This document shows, piece by piece, positions 41,917-49,387 of a stretch of DNA of 64,000 nucleotides. Source of the stretch: Azospirillum canadense (GTDB lineage: Bacteria; Pseudomonadota; Alphaproteobacteria; Azospirillales; Azospirillaceae); NCBI RefSeq assembly GCF_025961225.1, contig NZ_JAOQNG010000001.1:3056166-3120165 (forward strand), given 5' to 3'. Position numbers and translations under genes: made by a program. Every line of letters begins with the position of its first letter. The stretch's first letter is position 1. Below the pieces are notes generated by a model, which had not been told where the DNA came from, made no database searches, and saw nothing but the letters and a program-made list of their open reading frames with translations.

Positions 41917-43641
41917 ATGACAGTGGACTCGGTCACGATTGCCCTGGTGGGCAGCGGTGGCGCCGGCGCGATGACCGCCGGACAGATGCTGCTGGATGCC
42001 GCCGCCAACGTGGGATGGTACGGTTTGATGTCGCGGTCCACCGGCCCGCAGATCCGGGGTGGCGAAGCCGCCGCCCTGGTTCGCCTGTCGCCGACGCCGG
42101 TTCATGGTCCCGGGGACCGCTTCGACATCATCATCGCCTTTGACTGGCAGAATGTGGAACGCTTCGCCGCCGAGCTGCCGCTGTCGGACAAGAGCGTCAT
42201 CATCACCGACCCCAGCCAGGGCGAGGTGCCGGCGGTGCTGGCCGCCAGCGGCGCCCGCCAAGTTGAGCTGCCCATCAAGGAACTGGCCGGCAAGATCCCC
42301 GGCGGCCGTGTCAACATGGTTGGCCTGGGCGCCGTCGCCGCGATCATCGGCCTGCCCCGCGCGGGCATCGACGCGGTGATCCAGAAGGCGCTGGGCAAGA
42401 AGGGCGACGCCGCCATCCAGGCCTCCAACGCCGGCATCGACGCCGGGTCGAAGGAAGTGGCGGGCTGGAACCTGGGCCTGGAGCTGGCCGCCCCGAACAA
42501 GGCCGAGGGCGCAGTGCGCTGGAACATCTCCGGCAACGAGGCCGCCGGCCTGGGCGCGCTGAAGGGCGGGGTGAAGTTCTGCGCCGCCTACCCGATCACG
42601 CCGGCGACCGAGATTCTGGAGTGGCTGGCCCCCAACCTCGCCAAGACCGGCGGCAAGCTGGTGCAGGCGGAGGATGAGCTGGCCTCCATCGCCATGTGCC
42701 TGGGCGCCTCCTTCAGCGGCGTGCCGTCGATCACCGCGACCGCGGGGCCCGGCCTGTCGCTGATGACCGAGTGCATCGGCCTGGGCGTGGCGTCCGAGAC
42801 CCCGGTGGTGATCGTCGACGTGCAGCGCGGCGGCCCGTCCACCGGCATCCCAACCAAGTCCGAACAGTCCGACCTGAACATCGCCGTCTACGGCCTGCAC
42901 GGCGACGCCCCGCACCTGGTGGTCGGCCCGACCTCCATCGGCGACTGCCTGTTCACCACCCAGTGGGCGGTGCATTTGGCCGAAGCCCTGCAGACCCCGG
43001 CCATCGTCCTGTCCGACCAGGCCATGGGCCAGTCGCGCGCCATCATCGACAAGCCGGCCGACGCCCCCTACGTTGCCAAGCGCCTGCTGGCGACGGATCT
43101 GGGCGGCGAGGACAAGTACAAGCGCTACGCCAACACCGAATCCGGCATCTCCCCGGCCGCCATCCCCGGCATGCCGGGCGGCGAGCACACCGCCGACGGC
43201 CTGGAGCATGCGGAGAACGCCCTGCCCTCCTCGCAGGCGTCCGATCACCAGAAGCAGCTGGACAAGCGCCTGCGCAAGCTGACCAGCTTCGACTTCGGCG
43301 ACGCCTGGGCCGACATCGAGGGCGAGGGCGAGATCGCCGTCGTCACCTGGGGTTCGGCGACGGGTCCGTCGCGCGAGGCGGTGCGCCGTCTGGAGGCCGA
43401 GGGCAAGAAGGCCCGTCTGGTCGCCATCCGCCTGATCTCCCCGGTCCAGCCGTCCAAGCTGGCCGCGGCGCTGGAAGGCGTCACGAAGGTCCTGGTCGTC
43501 GAGCAGACGCACGGCGCCCAGTTCCACAAGTTCCTCCGCGGGCATTACGATCTGCCGGGCAAGGTGTCGGTGTTCAGCCGCCCCGGTCCGCTGCCGATCC
43601 GCGCGCGTGAGGTTCACGAGACGCTTCTTTCCCTGATCTGA
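41917..43641 (+). CDS. korA: 2-oxoacid:ferredoxin oxidoreductase, alpha subunit (fused gamma-alpha)
   Basis: A 574-residue KorA-type subunit. Residues about 1-190 form the gamma-type domain (ALVGSGGAGAMTAGQMLLDAA), and the rest carries the alpha TPP pyrimidine-domain (FCAAYPITPATEILEW, ATAGPGLSLMTE, QRGGPSTGIPTKSEQSD). With KorB it catalyses CoA-dependent oxidation of 2-oxoglutarate or related 2-oxoacids with ferredoxin as acceptor, usable in either direction. An upstream dyad at 41785-41833 may regulate it. korB starts 20 bases later. Confidence 0.94.
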   Translation: MTVDSVTIALVGSGGAGAMTAGQMLLDAAANVGWYGLMSRSTGPQIRGGEAAALVRLSPTPVHGPGDRFDIIIAFDWQNVERFAAELPLSDKSVIITDPSQGEVPAVLAASGARQVELPIKELAGKIPGGRVNMVGLGAVAAIIGLPRAGIDAVIQKALGKKGDAAIQASNAGIDAGSKEVAGWNLGLELAAPNKAEGAVRWNISGNEAAGLGALKGGVKFCAAYPITPATEILEWLAPNLAKTGGKLVQAEDELASIAMCLGASFSGVPSITATAGPGLSLMTECIGLGVASETPVVIVDVQRGGPSTGIPTKSEQSDLNIAVYGLHGDAPHLVVGPTSIGDCLFTTQWAVHLAEALQTPAIVLSDQAMGQSRAIIDKPADAPYVAKRLLATDLGGEDKYKRYANTESGISPAAIPGMPGGEHTADGLEHAENALPSSQASDHQKQLDKRLRKLTSFDFGDAWADIEGEGEIAVVTWGSATGPSREAVRRLEAEGKKARLVAIRLISPVQPSKLAAALEGVTKVLVVEQTHGAQFHKFLRGHYDLPGKVSVFSRPGPLPIRAREVHETLLSLI

Positions 43642-43661
43642 CCGGCCGGAGCACGAACGAC

Positions 43662-44504
43662 ATGGATACCCACCTGACCGAGGACGTCGTCGGCCCGATG
43701 CCGCACGACTACAAGTCCGACGTGAAGCCCATCTGGTGCCCCGGCTGCGGCGACTATTCCGTGCTGGCCGGCATCACCCGCGCCATGGCCAACATGGGGC
43801 TGAAGCGCGAAAACACCGTCGTGGTGTCGGGCATCGGCTGCTCGTCGCGCATTCCCGCCTACACCAGCGTCTACGGCTACCACACCGTGCACGGCCGCTC
43901 GCTGCCCGTGGCCGCGGGCGTGAAGCTGGCCCGTCCGGAGCTGGACGTGCTGATCTTCGGCGGCGACGGCGACGGCTTCTCCATCGGCGGCGGCCACTTC
44001 CTGCACGCCTGCCGGCGCAACGTGGACATGACCTACATCGTCATGGACAACCAGGTGTACGGCATGACCAAGGGCCAGGCCTCGCCGACCACCGAATCCG
44101 ACTGGTGCGAATCGAAGCTGACGCCGGAAGGCCCGGGCGTGAACCCGATCCAGCCGGTGGCCCTGGCTCTGGCCTGCGGCGCCAACTTCGTCGCCCGCGG
44201 CTTCTCAGGCGACCCGAACGAGGTGGCGCGCCTGATCGTCGAGGGCGTGAAACATCCCGGCTTCTCCGTCATCCACGTCCTCTCCCCGTGCGTCACCTTC
44301 CGTCCGGAACAGCGCAACTGGAAGAGCACGGTCCACCCCTACGGCCGCGAGCCGACGGACGACCCGAACCAGGCGATGCGCGCCGTCCTGGAGGACGACG
44401 GCTTCGGGCTCGGCATCTTCCTGGCCGGCAACCGCCGTCCGTTTCAGCCGGCGTCCAAGGACAGCCACACCATCGCCCAGATCGAAGAGAGGTTCGCGGT
44501 ATGA
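43662..44504 (+). CDS. korB: 2-oxoacid:ferredoxin oxidoreductase, beta subunit
   Basis: A 280-residue TPP-binding partner of KorA. CPGCGDYSVLAGI is the iron-sulfur/TPP region, and GGDGDGFSIGGGHFLHACRRN with VMDNQVYGMTKGQASPT gives the TPP-Mg site. It completes the KorAB enzyme. Its stop overlaps the start of the ferritin-like gene by 4 bases (ATGA), so all three should be co-translated. Confidence 0.95.
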   Translation: MDTHLTEDVVGPMPHDYKSDVKPIWCPGCGDYSVLAGITRAMANMGLKRENTVVVSGIGCSSRIPAYTSVYGYHTVHGRSLPVAAGVKLARPELDVLIFGGDGDGFSIGGGHFLHACRRNVDMTYIVMDNQVYGMTKGQASPTTESDWCESKLTPEGPGVNPIQPVALALACGANFVARGFSGDPNEVARLIVEGVKHPGFSVIHVLSPCVTFRPEQRNWKSTVHPYGREPTDDPNQAMRAVLEDDGFGLGIFLAGNRRPFQPASKDSHTIAQIEERFAV

Positions 44505-45034
44505 AGACGAAAGTCGAGAATGGCGCGTCCAACGTGGGCATGTTCCTGGCCCACGCCCTGGAGCTGGAGATCGAGGCGGCCGACCGTTACAACGAACTGG
44601 CCGACAGCATGGAGGCCCACAACAACGTGGAGGTCGCCAAGCTGTTCCGCGACCTCGCGGGCTACTCGGTGAAGCACGCGGAAGAAGTGAAGCAGCTCGC
44701 CCGCGAATACGGCTCGCTGCCCAAGGTCGCCCCCTGGGAGTTCCAGTGGGACGCCACCAAGGAGTCGCCGGAGGCCGCCGCCTTCGAGAACGCCCATTAT
44801 CTGATGAAGCCGCACCACGCGCTGAAGATGGCGTTGCTGAGCGAGCATCAGGGCAACAACTACTACGCCTCGGTCGCCGCCGAGACGAAGGACCCGGAGG
44901 TCGCCCGCCTCGCCCGCGAGTTCGCGGACGAGGAAGCCGGCCACGTCGCCCTGGTCCGCAAGTGGCTGGAGCGCTACCCGGCGCCGAAGGAAGGCTGGGA
45001 CGAGGATCCCGATCCGCCGAACATTTCGGATTGA
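44501..45034 (+). CDS. ferritin-like (rubrerythrin-type) di-iron protein
   Basis: A 177-residue four-helix protein translationally coupled to korB (ATGA overlap at 44501). Glu-rich helix signatures are LELEIEAADRYNELADSM and HAEEVKQLAREY in the first half, then SEHQGNNYYASVA and [21 protein letters not shown] in the second, as in rubrerythrin di-iron sites. The C-terminal rubredoxin domain of classical rubrerythrin is absent. It might protect the oxygen-sensitive KorAB from peroxide or store iron; that role is inferred from operon position. Confidence 0.85.
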   Translation: MKTKVENGASNVGMFLAHALELEIEAADRYNELADSMEAHNNVEVAKLFRDLAGYSVKHAEEVKQLAREYGSLPKVAPWEFQWDATKESPEAAAFENAHYLMKPHHALKMALLSEHQGNNYYASVAAETKDPEVARLAREFADEEAGHVALVRKWLERYPAPKEGWDEDPDPPNISD

Positions 45035-45059
45035 GACCGTTCGGACGGGAATGGTAAGG

Positions 45060-45092
45060 ACGGAGCGGCCCTGTGGCCGTCCCGTTTTCTTT
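45060..45092 (+). terminator. probable terminator after the kor operon
   Basis: ACGGAGCGGCC and GGCCGTCCCGT form a GC-rich stem around a CTGT loop with one mismatch and one wobble. TTTTCTTTT follows. It separates the ferritin-like gene from the DUF1289 gene. Confidence 0.6.
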
Positions 45093-45103
45093 TGGAACCC
45101 GGA

Positions 45104-45295
45104 ATGACCGTCGGACCCGAACCCACCGTGCCATCCCCTTGCGTCAGCGTCTGCAAGCTGACCGCCGACCGCTCGCACTGCACCGGCTGCCTGCGCACAC
45201 TCGCCGAGATCCGCGCGTGGAAGACGATGGCGGACGACGCGAAGCTCGCGTTGTTGGATGAGTTGGAGGGGCGGCGGGCGGCGGCGGGGGTGTAG
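45104..45295 (+). CDS. DUF1289-family small cysteine protein, 63 aa
   Basis: The 63-residue sequence carries the DUF1289 pattern of paired cysteines (SPCVSVC, then CTGCLRTLAEI), as in YdhL-like proteins, possibly binding a metal or Fe-S cluster. The family is widespread and uncharacterised. The start at 45104 follows GGA; an in-frame TTG a few codons upstream is an alternative. It lies downstream of a terminator and before a large palindrome. Confidence 0.82.
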   Translation: MTVGPEPTVPSPCVSVCKLTADRSHCTGCLRTLAEIRAWKTMADDAKLALLDELEGRRAAAGV

Positions 45296-45432
45296 CTTTT
45301 TCCCCCACCCTCCCGCTTCGCGGGTCCCTCCCTCCCCCGCTGGGCAGGAGAGGGCTTATTTGCGGCTTCGCGGAAGGGCGGCAGAGTTCCCTCCCCCGCC
45401 CAGCGGGGGAGGGTTAGGGTGGGGGAAAAAGC
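45296..45432. repeat. large inverted repeat, family D
   Basis: The left side starts CTTTTTCCCCCACCCTCC just after the DUF1289 stop and contains CCCTCCCCCGCTGGGC near 45330-45344. The right side at 45398-45432 has GCCCAGCGGGGGAGGG and then AGGGTGGGGGAAAAAG. It is an imperfect palindrome with an inner hairpin, ending next to the convergent gene at 45434. Confidence 0.85.
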
Positions 45433-45433
45433 C

Positions 45434-45658
45434 TCACGCCCCCCGCACCACCGCAAGCCCCAACCCCTCCAGCGCGGCGCGCAGGTCCTGGAACTTGCGG
45501 ACGTAGCGGCCCTTGTAGGTTTCGAAATCGGCGACGATCGCAGCTTCGGCGTTGTTGCTCTTGCCGAATTCAGCGACGCGGTGCGGGTTCTCCGCCCGGT
45601 AGAGGGCGAAGGCGCCCGCGGTGACGAGTTCTTCAGTGGCGGCGGCGTCGGCGATCAT
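45434..45658 (-). CDS. small hypothetical protein, 74 aa
   Basis: An Ala/Glu-rich small protein (MIADAAATEELVTAGAFALYRAENPH) with a helical middle. The start at 45658 is preceded by AGGACG. No known family. It lies beside the palindrome of family D and is convergent with the DUF1289 gene. Confidence 0.6.
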   Translation of the reverse strand: MIADAAATEELVTAGAFALYRAENPHRVAEFGKSNNAEAAIVADFETYKGRYVRKFQDLRAALEGLGLAVVRGA

Positions 45659-45764
45659 GGTTGGCGTCCTGGACGTGAGTGTGTGTCGAAGCGCGGCGGC
45701 GGCACACTCCATGTGTGCACCGCACCATAACAAACACCACAACAGGACGGATTAATCCAAAGGA

Positions 45765-46211
45765 TCAGGCCGTCGCCCCGCGCAACATTGTCATGCGGTC
45801 GCGGTCGACCCGGATGCGGTCGAGATGCTGCGCCACCACAGCGGTGATCGGAAGAGGAAGCTCCTTCTCCAAGGCCGCGTCGTAGCGTGTGACGCATTCC
45901 GTCTCGCCGCGCTGCACCTCGTTCAGGATGGCCTCGCGGTCGTGGCCCAGGACATTGTTCTTCAGTTCCAGGAAAAAGCGGTGCGCGCCGCCGATGACGG
46001 TGCCGCCCATGTCCGGCGCCCCGCCCTGCTCGGCGACCAACCGTTGCAATTCCCGAACGATGGCGCCGCGCTGTGCGGCCAGATCGTTGAACAACGCTTT
46101 CAGATCGTCTTCCTGCACCGTCTCGGCGGCTTGGCGGTAGGCCTCGTGGCTGTCCTCGACGATGCGAATGAGATCGTTGAGCGTGTCGACGATCTCGTCC
46201 TTCCCCATCAT
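45765..46211 (-). CDS. DUF2383 (PA2169-like) four-helix protein
   Basis: A 148-residue protein with a helical bundle typical of the DUF2383/PA2169 family: DTLNDLIRIVEDSHEAYRQAAETV, LKALFNDLAAQRGAIVRELQRLVAE and HDREAILNEVQRGETECV. The family is related to ferritin-like folds and is linked to stress responses. ATGATG at 46211/46208 has AGGGAGAG upstream. Divergent from the DUF892 gene, with a tandem repeat in the shared upstream region. Confidence 0.88.
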   Translation of the reverse strand: MMGKDEIVDTLNDLIRIVEDSHEAYRQAAETVQEDDLKALFNDLAAQRGAIVRELQRLVAEQGGAPDMGGTVIGGAHRFFLELKNNVLGHDREAILNEVQRGETECVTRYDAALEKELPLPITAVVAQHLDRIRVDRDRMTMLRGATA

Positions 46212-46304
46212 GGCCGCTCTCCCTGGCGTGCTGCCTGTCGGAACGGTCAACCTCCAGCCGCGCCAAAGGTTCCTTGTACCTCTTCCGGTAACCCCCTCGG
46301 TAAC

Positions 46305-46343
46305 GGCCCCTGGCAACGGCCCCTGGCAACGGCCCCTGGCAAC
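46305..46343 (+). repeat. three exact 13-bp tandem repeats
   Basis: GGCCCCTGGCAAC is repeated exactly at 46305-46317, 46318-46330 and 46331-46343. A degenerate start precedes it (CGGTAACCCC, CTCGGTAAC). It lies in the divergent upstream region of the DUF2383 and DUF892 genes. Confidence 0.92.
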
Positions 46344-46418
46344 GGATGGCCCGCCGGCCTGTTGAGCGGGGCAAGCCCGATGGAGGGCATTCCGAAAACG
46401 AAACGACGGAGAGACGAC

Positions 46419-46934
46419 GTGGCCAACAGCAGCAAAGAGACCCTGATCGACTGGCTGCGCGACGCGCACGGCATGGAGAGCCAAGCCGTGGAAATGCTGG
46501 AACGGCAGGCCGAGCGCATCAAGAACTACCCGGAGGTTCTGGCCAAGGTGCAGGAGCACATCGAGGTGTCGAACCGGCAGGCCGACCGGCTGAAGCAGTG
46601 CCTGCAGAAGCTCGGCACCGACACCTCGGCCATCAAGACCGGCGTCGCCATGCTGATCGGGAACGCGCAGTCCCTGTCCGGCGTGATCACATCCGACGAG
46701 ATCGTCAAGGCGTCGATCTTCGACTACTCGTTCGAGCATTTCGAAATCGCCAACTACCGCTCGCTCATTGCGGCGGCGGAACAAGCCGGTGAACCGGACA
46801 TCGCCCGGACGCTGAAGCAGAGCCTGGACGAGGAGCTGGAGATGGCCGCTTGGCTGGAACAGCGCCTGCCGCAGCTGACCAAGACCTATCTGGAGCGCAA
46901 GGAAACTGCTGGCGTGGCCGAGGCCAAGCGCTGA
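46419..46934 (+). CDS. ferritin-like DUF892 (YciE/YciF-type) protein
   Basis: A 171-residue DUF892 protein with the helical signature KETLIDWLRDAHGMESQAVEMLERQAERI and GVAMLIGNAQSLSGVITSDEIVKASIFDYSFEHFEIANYR. YciF-type proteins are thought to be di-metal, stress-induced proteins. The GTG at 46419 is preferred because it matches the family N-terminus and has CGGAGAG upstream; an ATG at 46380 would add 13 residues. Paired divergently with the DUF2383 gene. Confidence 0.86.
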   Translation: MANSSKETLIDWLRDAHGMESQAVEMLERQAERIKNYPEVLAKVQEHIEVSNRQADRLKQCLQKLGTDTSAIKTGVAMLIGNAQSLSGVITSDEIVKASIFDYSFEHFEIANYRSLIAAAEQAGEPDIARTLKQSLDEELEMAAWLEQRLPQLTKTYLERKETAGVAEAKR

Positions 46935-47000
46935 CGCCGAAAGAGGTCAGGGACTATGGTCCGGGGGAGACGCGCGTCTTCCCCGGGGCCGCTGCGGTCG

Positions 47001-47552
47001 TCAGGACGCGGCCAGCGCCGCGGTATGGCGGGTGGCGGACCGGTCGCGCCACAGGCTCCAGAGATGGCCGGACAGCACCATGGCGTCCGATGCAAGGCCG
47101 AAGGCCGAGCCGGCCAGCATGTTGTGGCCGGCGCCAACAACCGTGGAGGTCAGGAAGAACAGGCGCATCGTCCCGACCGTGCTCTGCCAGCGGCCGATGG
47201 TGCCCAGGATGAAGCCCGCGGCCGACAGGGCCGACATCGGCCCCTGCCACGTCGCGGCCGCCACCGCCAGCGCCGCCGGCACGGTCAGCGCGAAGGCGAC
47301 GCCGAGCCAGCGCGGCCGCTCCTCCGGATAGGCGGTCGCCAGCTGCACGAGGCCGAGCACCGACATCAGCATGCCCGTGTGGGCGCCCAAGCGCAGGAAA
47401 TGGACGACGAACAGCGCGGCGGCACCGGCCTGCGCCGCCAGAATCATGCGCCGGTCCTGCAGCAGCGTGGACAGCGTGCCCAGCGCCAGCCCGGCAAGCC
47501 CCGTCACCGCGACGAGCGACAGGTGCGGCATGTAGTGCAACAGGAAAACCAT
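47001..47552 (-). CDS. YgjV-family inner-membrane protein
   Basis: A 183-residue membrane protein with about six hydrophobic segments (LSLVAVTGLAGLALGTLSTLL, AALFVVHFLRLG). The RWQSTVGTMRLFFLTSTVVGAGHNMLAGSAFGLASDAM stretch matches the Imp-YgjV type. The function of this family is unknown. ATG 47552 with AAGG upstream. Confidence 0.82.
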   Translation of the reverse strand: MVFLLHYMPHLSLVAVTGLAGLALGTLSTLLQDRRMILAAQAGAAALFVVHFLRLGAHTGMLMSVLGLVQLATAYPEERPRWLGVAFALTVPAALAVAAATWQGPMSALSAAGFILGTIGRWQSTVGTMRLFFLTSTVVGAGHNMLAGSAFGLASDAMVLSGHLWSLWRDRSATRHTAALAAS

Positions 47553-47903
47553 GATCGGACGCCTTCTTCCGCTTCTGCGGGGTACCGGAATGCTGCGGTG
47601 CAGCAAAAAAAATCTGTGAAGGCGGCGGACGTTAGGCGGGGATGGTTAAACGGATATGAATCGCCATGTGATGAAGAAAGGCTGATAGCGCTGCGCCAAA
47701 TCCAGGTCGGCTCTGGGTCAAATCCACCTTGAAAAACAACGGCAAGATCGAGACCAAGCTGTGCCCTGACCGCGGGTATACCCCCATCGTTCAGGCCTTG
47801 GGTTGGACCTTTCACCTTTGCGACGTTTCCTCGGCGGCTCTCCGGCGTCATATTTCCGCGCCGCAACATTCGCTGCCGTTCGAAACAATGCCATGAGCCG
47901 ACG
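47553..47903. other. gene-free stretch upstream of YgjV-like gene
   Basis: About 350 bases with no convincing gene. Some short frames exist but have poor codon use. There is no clear promoter, RNA gene or repeat that I can name. Confidence 0.5.
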
Positions 47904-48095
47904 ATGACCCAGTTGACCCGCTTCGAGGCCCTGACCGCCGACCGGCCCACCTGCAGCCATTGCGGCCAGCCGATGCGGCCGGGCGAGCCCCACTGGGCGG
48001 GCGACGCGGAAAGCCGCCCCTGGCATTACGGCTGTGCGGAAAAGGCCGGGCTGACCATGTCCTGGTCGCGGGTCTATGGGCGCCGGGCGTGCTGA
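47904..48095 (+). CDS. small zinc-ribbon-like protein, 63 aa
   Basis: A short protein with CSHCGQPMRPGEPHW and YGC: Cys-x2-Cys, then His and Cys, as in a small zinc-binding fold. There is no strong ribosome site before the ATG at 47904, and an overlapping four-codon frame precedes it (ATG 47892). No named family. Confidence 0.5.
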   Translation: MTQLTRFEALTADRPTCSHCGQPMRPGEPHWAGDAESRPWHYGCAEKAGLTMSWSRVYGRRAC

Positions 48096-48164
48096 GGGCC
48101 GCAACCGACATCGTTCCGCGCTGTTGTCCCGGAGAGCATCCGTGACATCCGTGGAGGGGAAAAG

Positions 48165-48359
48165 ATGAAGGGAAGCCCGCGCAGCGTCTGGCTGTCGATG
48201 ACGAACCGGGCGGCCAGCCAAGCCTTCGGGTTCTGGAGCGGCGTGTTCACCGCGGCGGCCAAACGCAATCAAGCGGCCATGCTGAACGCGATGACCAAGC
48301 TGCCAAAGGCCAAGACGCGGTCGAAGACCACCCGCACGCCGAAGAAAAAAGGCCACTGA
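48165..48359 (+). CDS. small basic hypothetical protein, 64 aa
   Basis: A 64-residue product that is strongly basic at the C-terminus (Lys/Arg/Thr-rich, ending KKKGH). GGAGGGG at 48152-48158 provides a good ribosome site before the ATG at 48165. The amphipathic helix ASQAFGFWSGVFTAAAKR is the main feature. No family recognised. Confidence 0.6.
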   Translation: MKGSPRSVWLSMTNRAASQAFGFWSGVFTAAAKRNQAAMLNAMTKLPKAKTRSKTTRTPKKKGH

Positions 48360-48370
48360 GCCGGCATCCG

Positions 48371-48400
48371 GGCAAAACAAAAGCCGCCTTGCGGCGGCTT
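48371..48400 (-). terminator. terminator of the tRNA-Arg gene
   Basis: AAGCCGCC at 48381-48388 and GGCGGCTT at 48393-48400 form a stem with a TTGC loop. Read on the minus strand the stem is followed by TTTTGTTTT (complement of 48371-48382). It lies 20 bases beyond the tRNA 3' end. Confidence 0.85.
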
Positions 48401-48420
48401 CATGTATCCCGGAAGAAGAA

Positions 48421-48497
48421 TGGCGCGCCCGAAGAGATTCGAACTCCTGACCCCCAGATTCGTAGTCTGGTGCTCTATCCAGCTGAGCTACGGGCGC
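48421..48497 (-). tRNA. tRNA-Arg (anticodon ACG)
   Basis: The minus strand reads a complete 77-base cloverleaf: acceptor GCGCCCG paired with CGGGCGC, D arm GCTC...GAGC, anticodon loop CTACGAA with ACG, T loop TTCGAAT, and discriminator G with an encoded CCA at 48421-48423. ACG reads CGU and, with inosine, CGC and CGA. A terminator follows on the same strand. Confidence 0.97.
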
Positions 48498-48706
48498 ATC
48501 CTGCTTCTTTTGTTCGACGTCGTCGGTGACCGTCCGGCGTCGAGGCGCGCAACTTACTCAAAAGAGTTTTCGGCCGCAAGCGCTTTTTTCACCCCCTCCG
48601 CCGGAACCGCTGAGCGGCCATTCGGGGAGGTCGGGAGGCCCCGGATTGCGTCTTCCGCCGGCCTTGCGTTATAAGCGGCGCCAAGTCTCTCTCGGAGTCC
48701 AAAGCC

Positions 48707-49207
48707 GTGCCCGAAGCTGTTCCCTTCAACAAGCACTTCCCCGTGTCATGGGAGGAGCTTCACCGCAACGCCAAGGCTTTGGCCTGGCGCCTCATCGACA
48801 AGGGCCCGTGGAAGGGCATCATCGCGGTGACGCGCGGCGGCTTGGTCCCCGCGGCCATCATCGCGCGCGAGTTGGAGCTGCGCCTGATCGACACCGTCTG
48901 CGTGTCGAGCTACGACCACCAGAACCAGCGCGAGGCGATGGTGCTGAAGGGCGTGGAAGGATCGGGGGCCGGCGACGGCGAGGGCTGGCTGATCATCGAC
49001 GACCTGGTGGACACCGGCAAGACCGCGGTGATCGTGCGCAAGATGCTGCCCAAGGCGCATTTCGCCACCGTCTATGCCAAGCCGGCCGGCCGGCCGCTGG
49101 TCGACACCTTCATCACCGAAGTCAGCCAGGACACCTGGATCCACTTCCCCTGGGACATCGAGCTGCAATTCTCGCAGCCGATCGCGAAGCAGCACCGCGG
49201 TTCCTGA
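48707..49207 (+). CDS. gpt: xanthine-guanine phosphoribosyltransferase
   Basis: A 166-residue purine salvage enzyme that attaches ribose-phosphate to xanthine or guanine. The PRPP-binding motif is [18 protein letters not shown], with [19 protein letters not shown] and [18 protein letters not shown] as in E. coli Gpt. GTG 48707 start with GGAG upstream. The C-terminus [10 protein letters not shown] fits the family. It is transcribed away from the tRNA gene. Confidence 0.93.
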   Translation: MPEAVPFNKHFPVSWEELHRNAKALAWRLIDKGPWKGIIAVTRGGLVPAAIIARELELRLIDTVCVSSYDHQNQREAMVLKGVEGSGAGDGEGWLIIDDLVDTGKTAVIVRKMLPKAHFATVYAKPAGRPLVDTFITEVSQDTWIHFPWDIELQFSQPIAKQHRGS

Positions 49208-49387
49208 CCCAAGTCTCCCCTGACCAAAGTCATAGACCTCAGGGCGTCATAGAACGCTTTGGTTGCACTGCCTACATCGATGGGGCCGCGCTCGCTTTAC
49301 CGGGTGCGGCCCCATTTCTTTACCGCAATGTTAACTTTCAATACGCGATAAAGACGATGCAACCCTAATTGCGCGATCGCCACTCGC

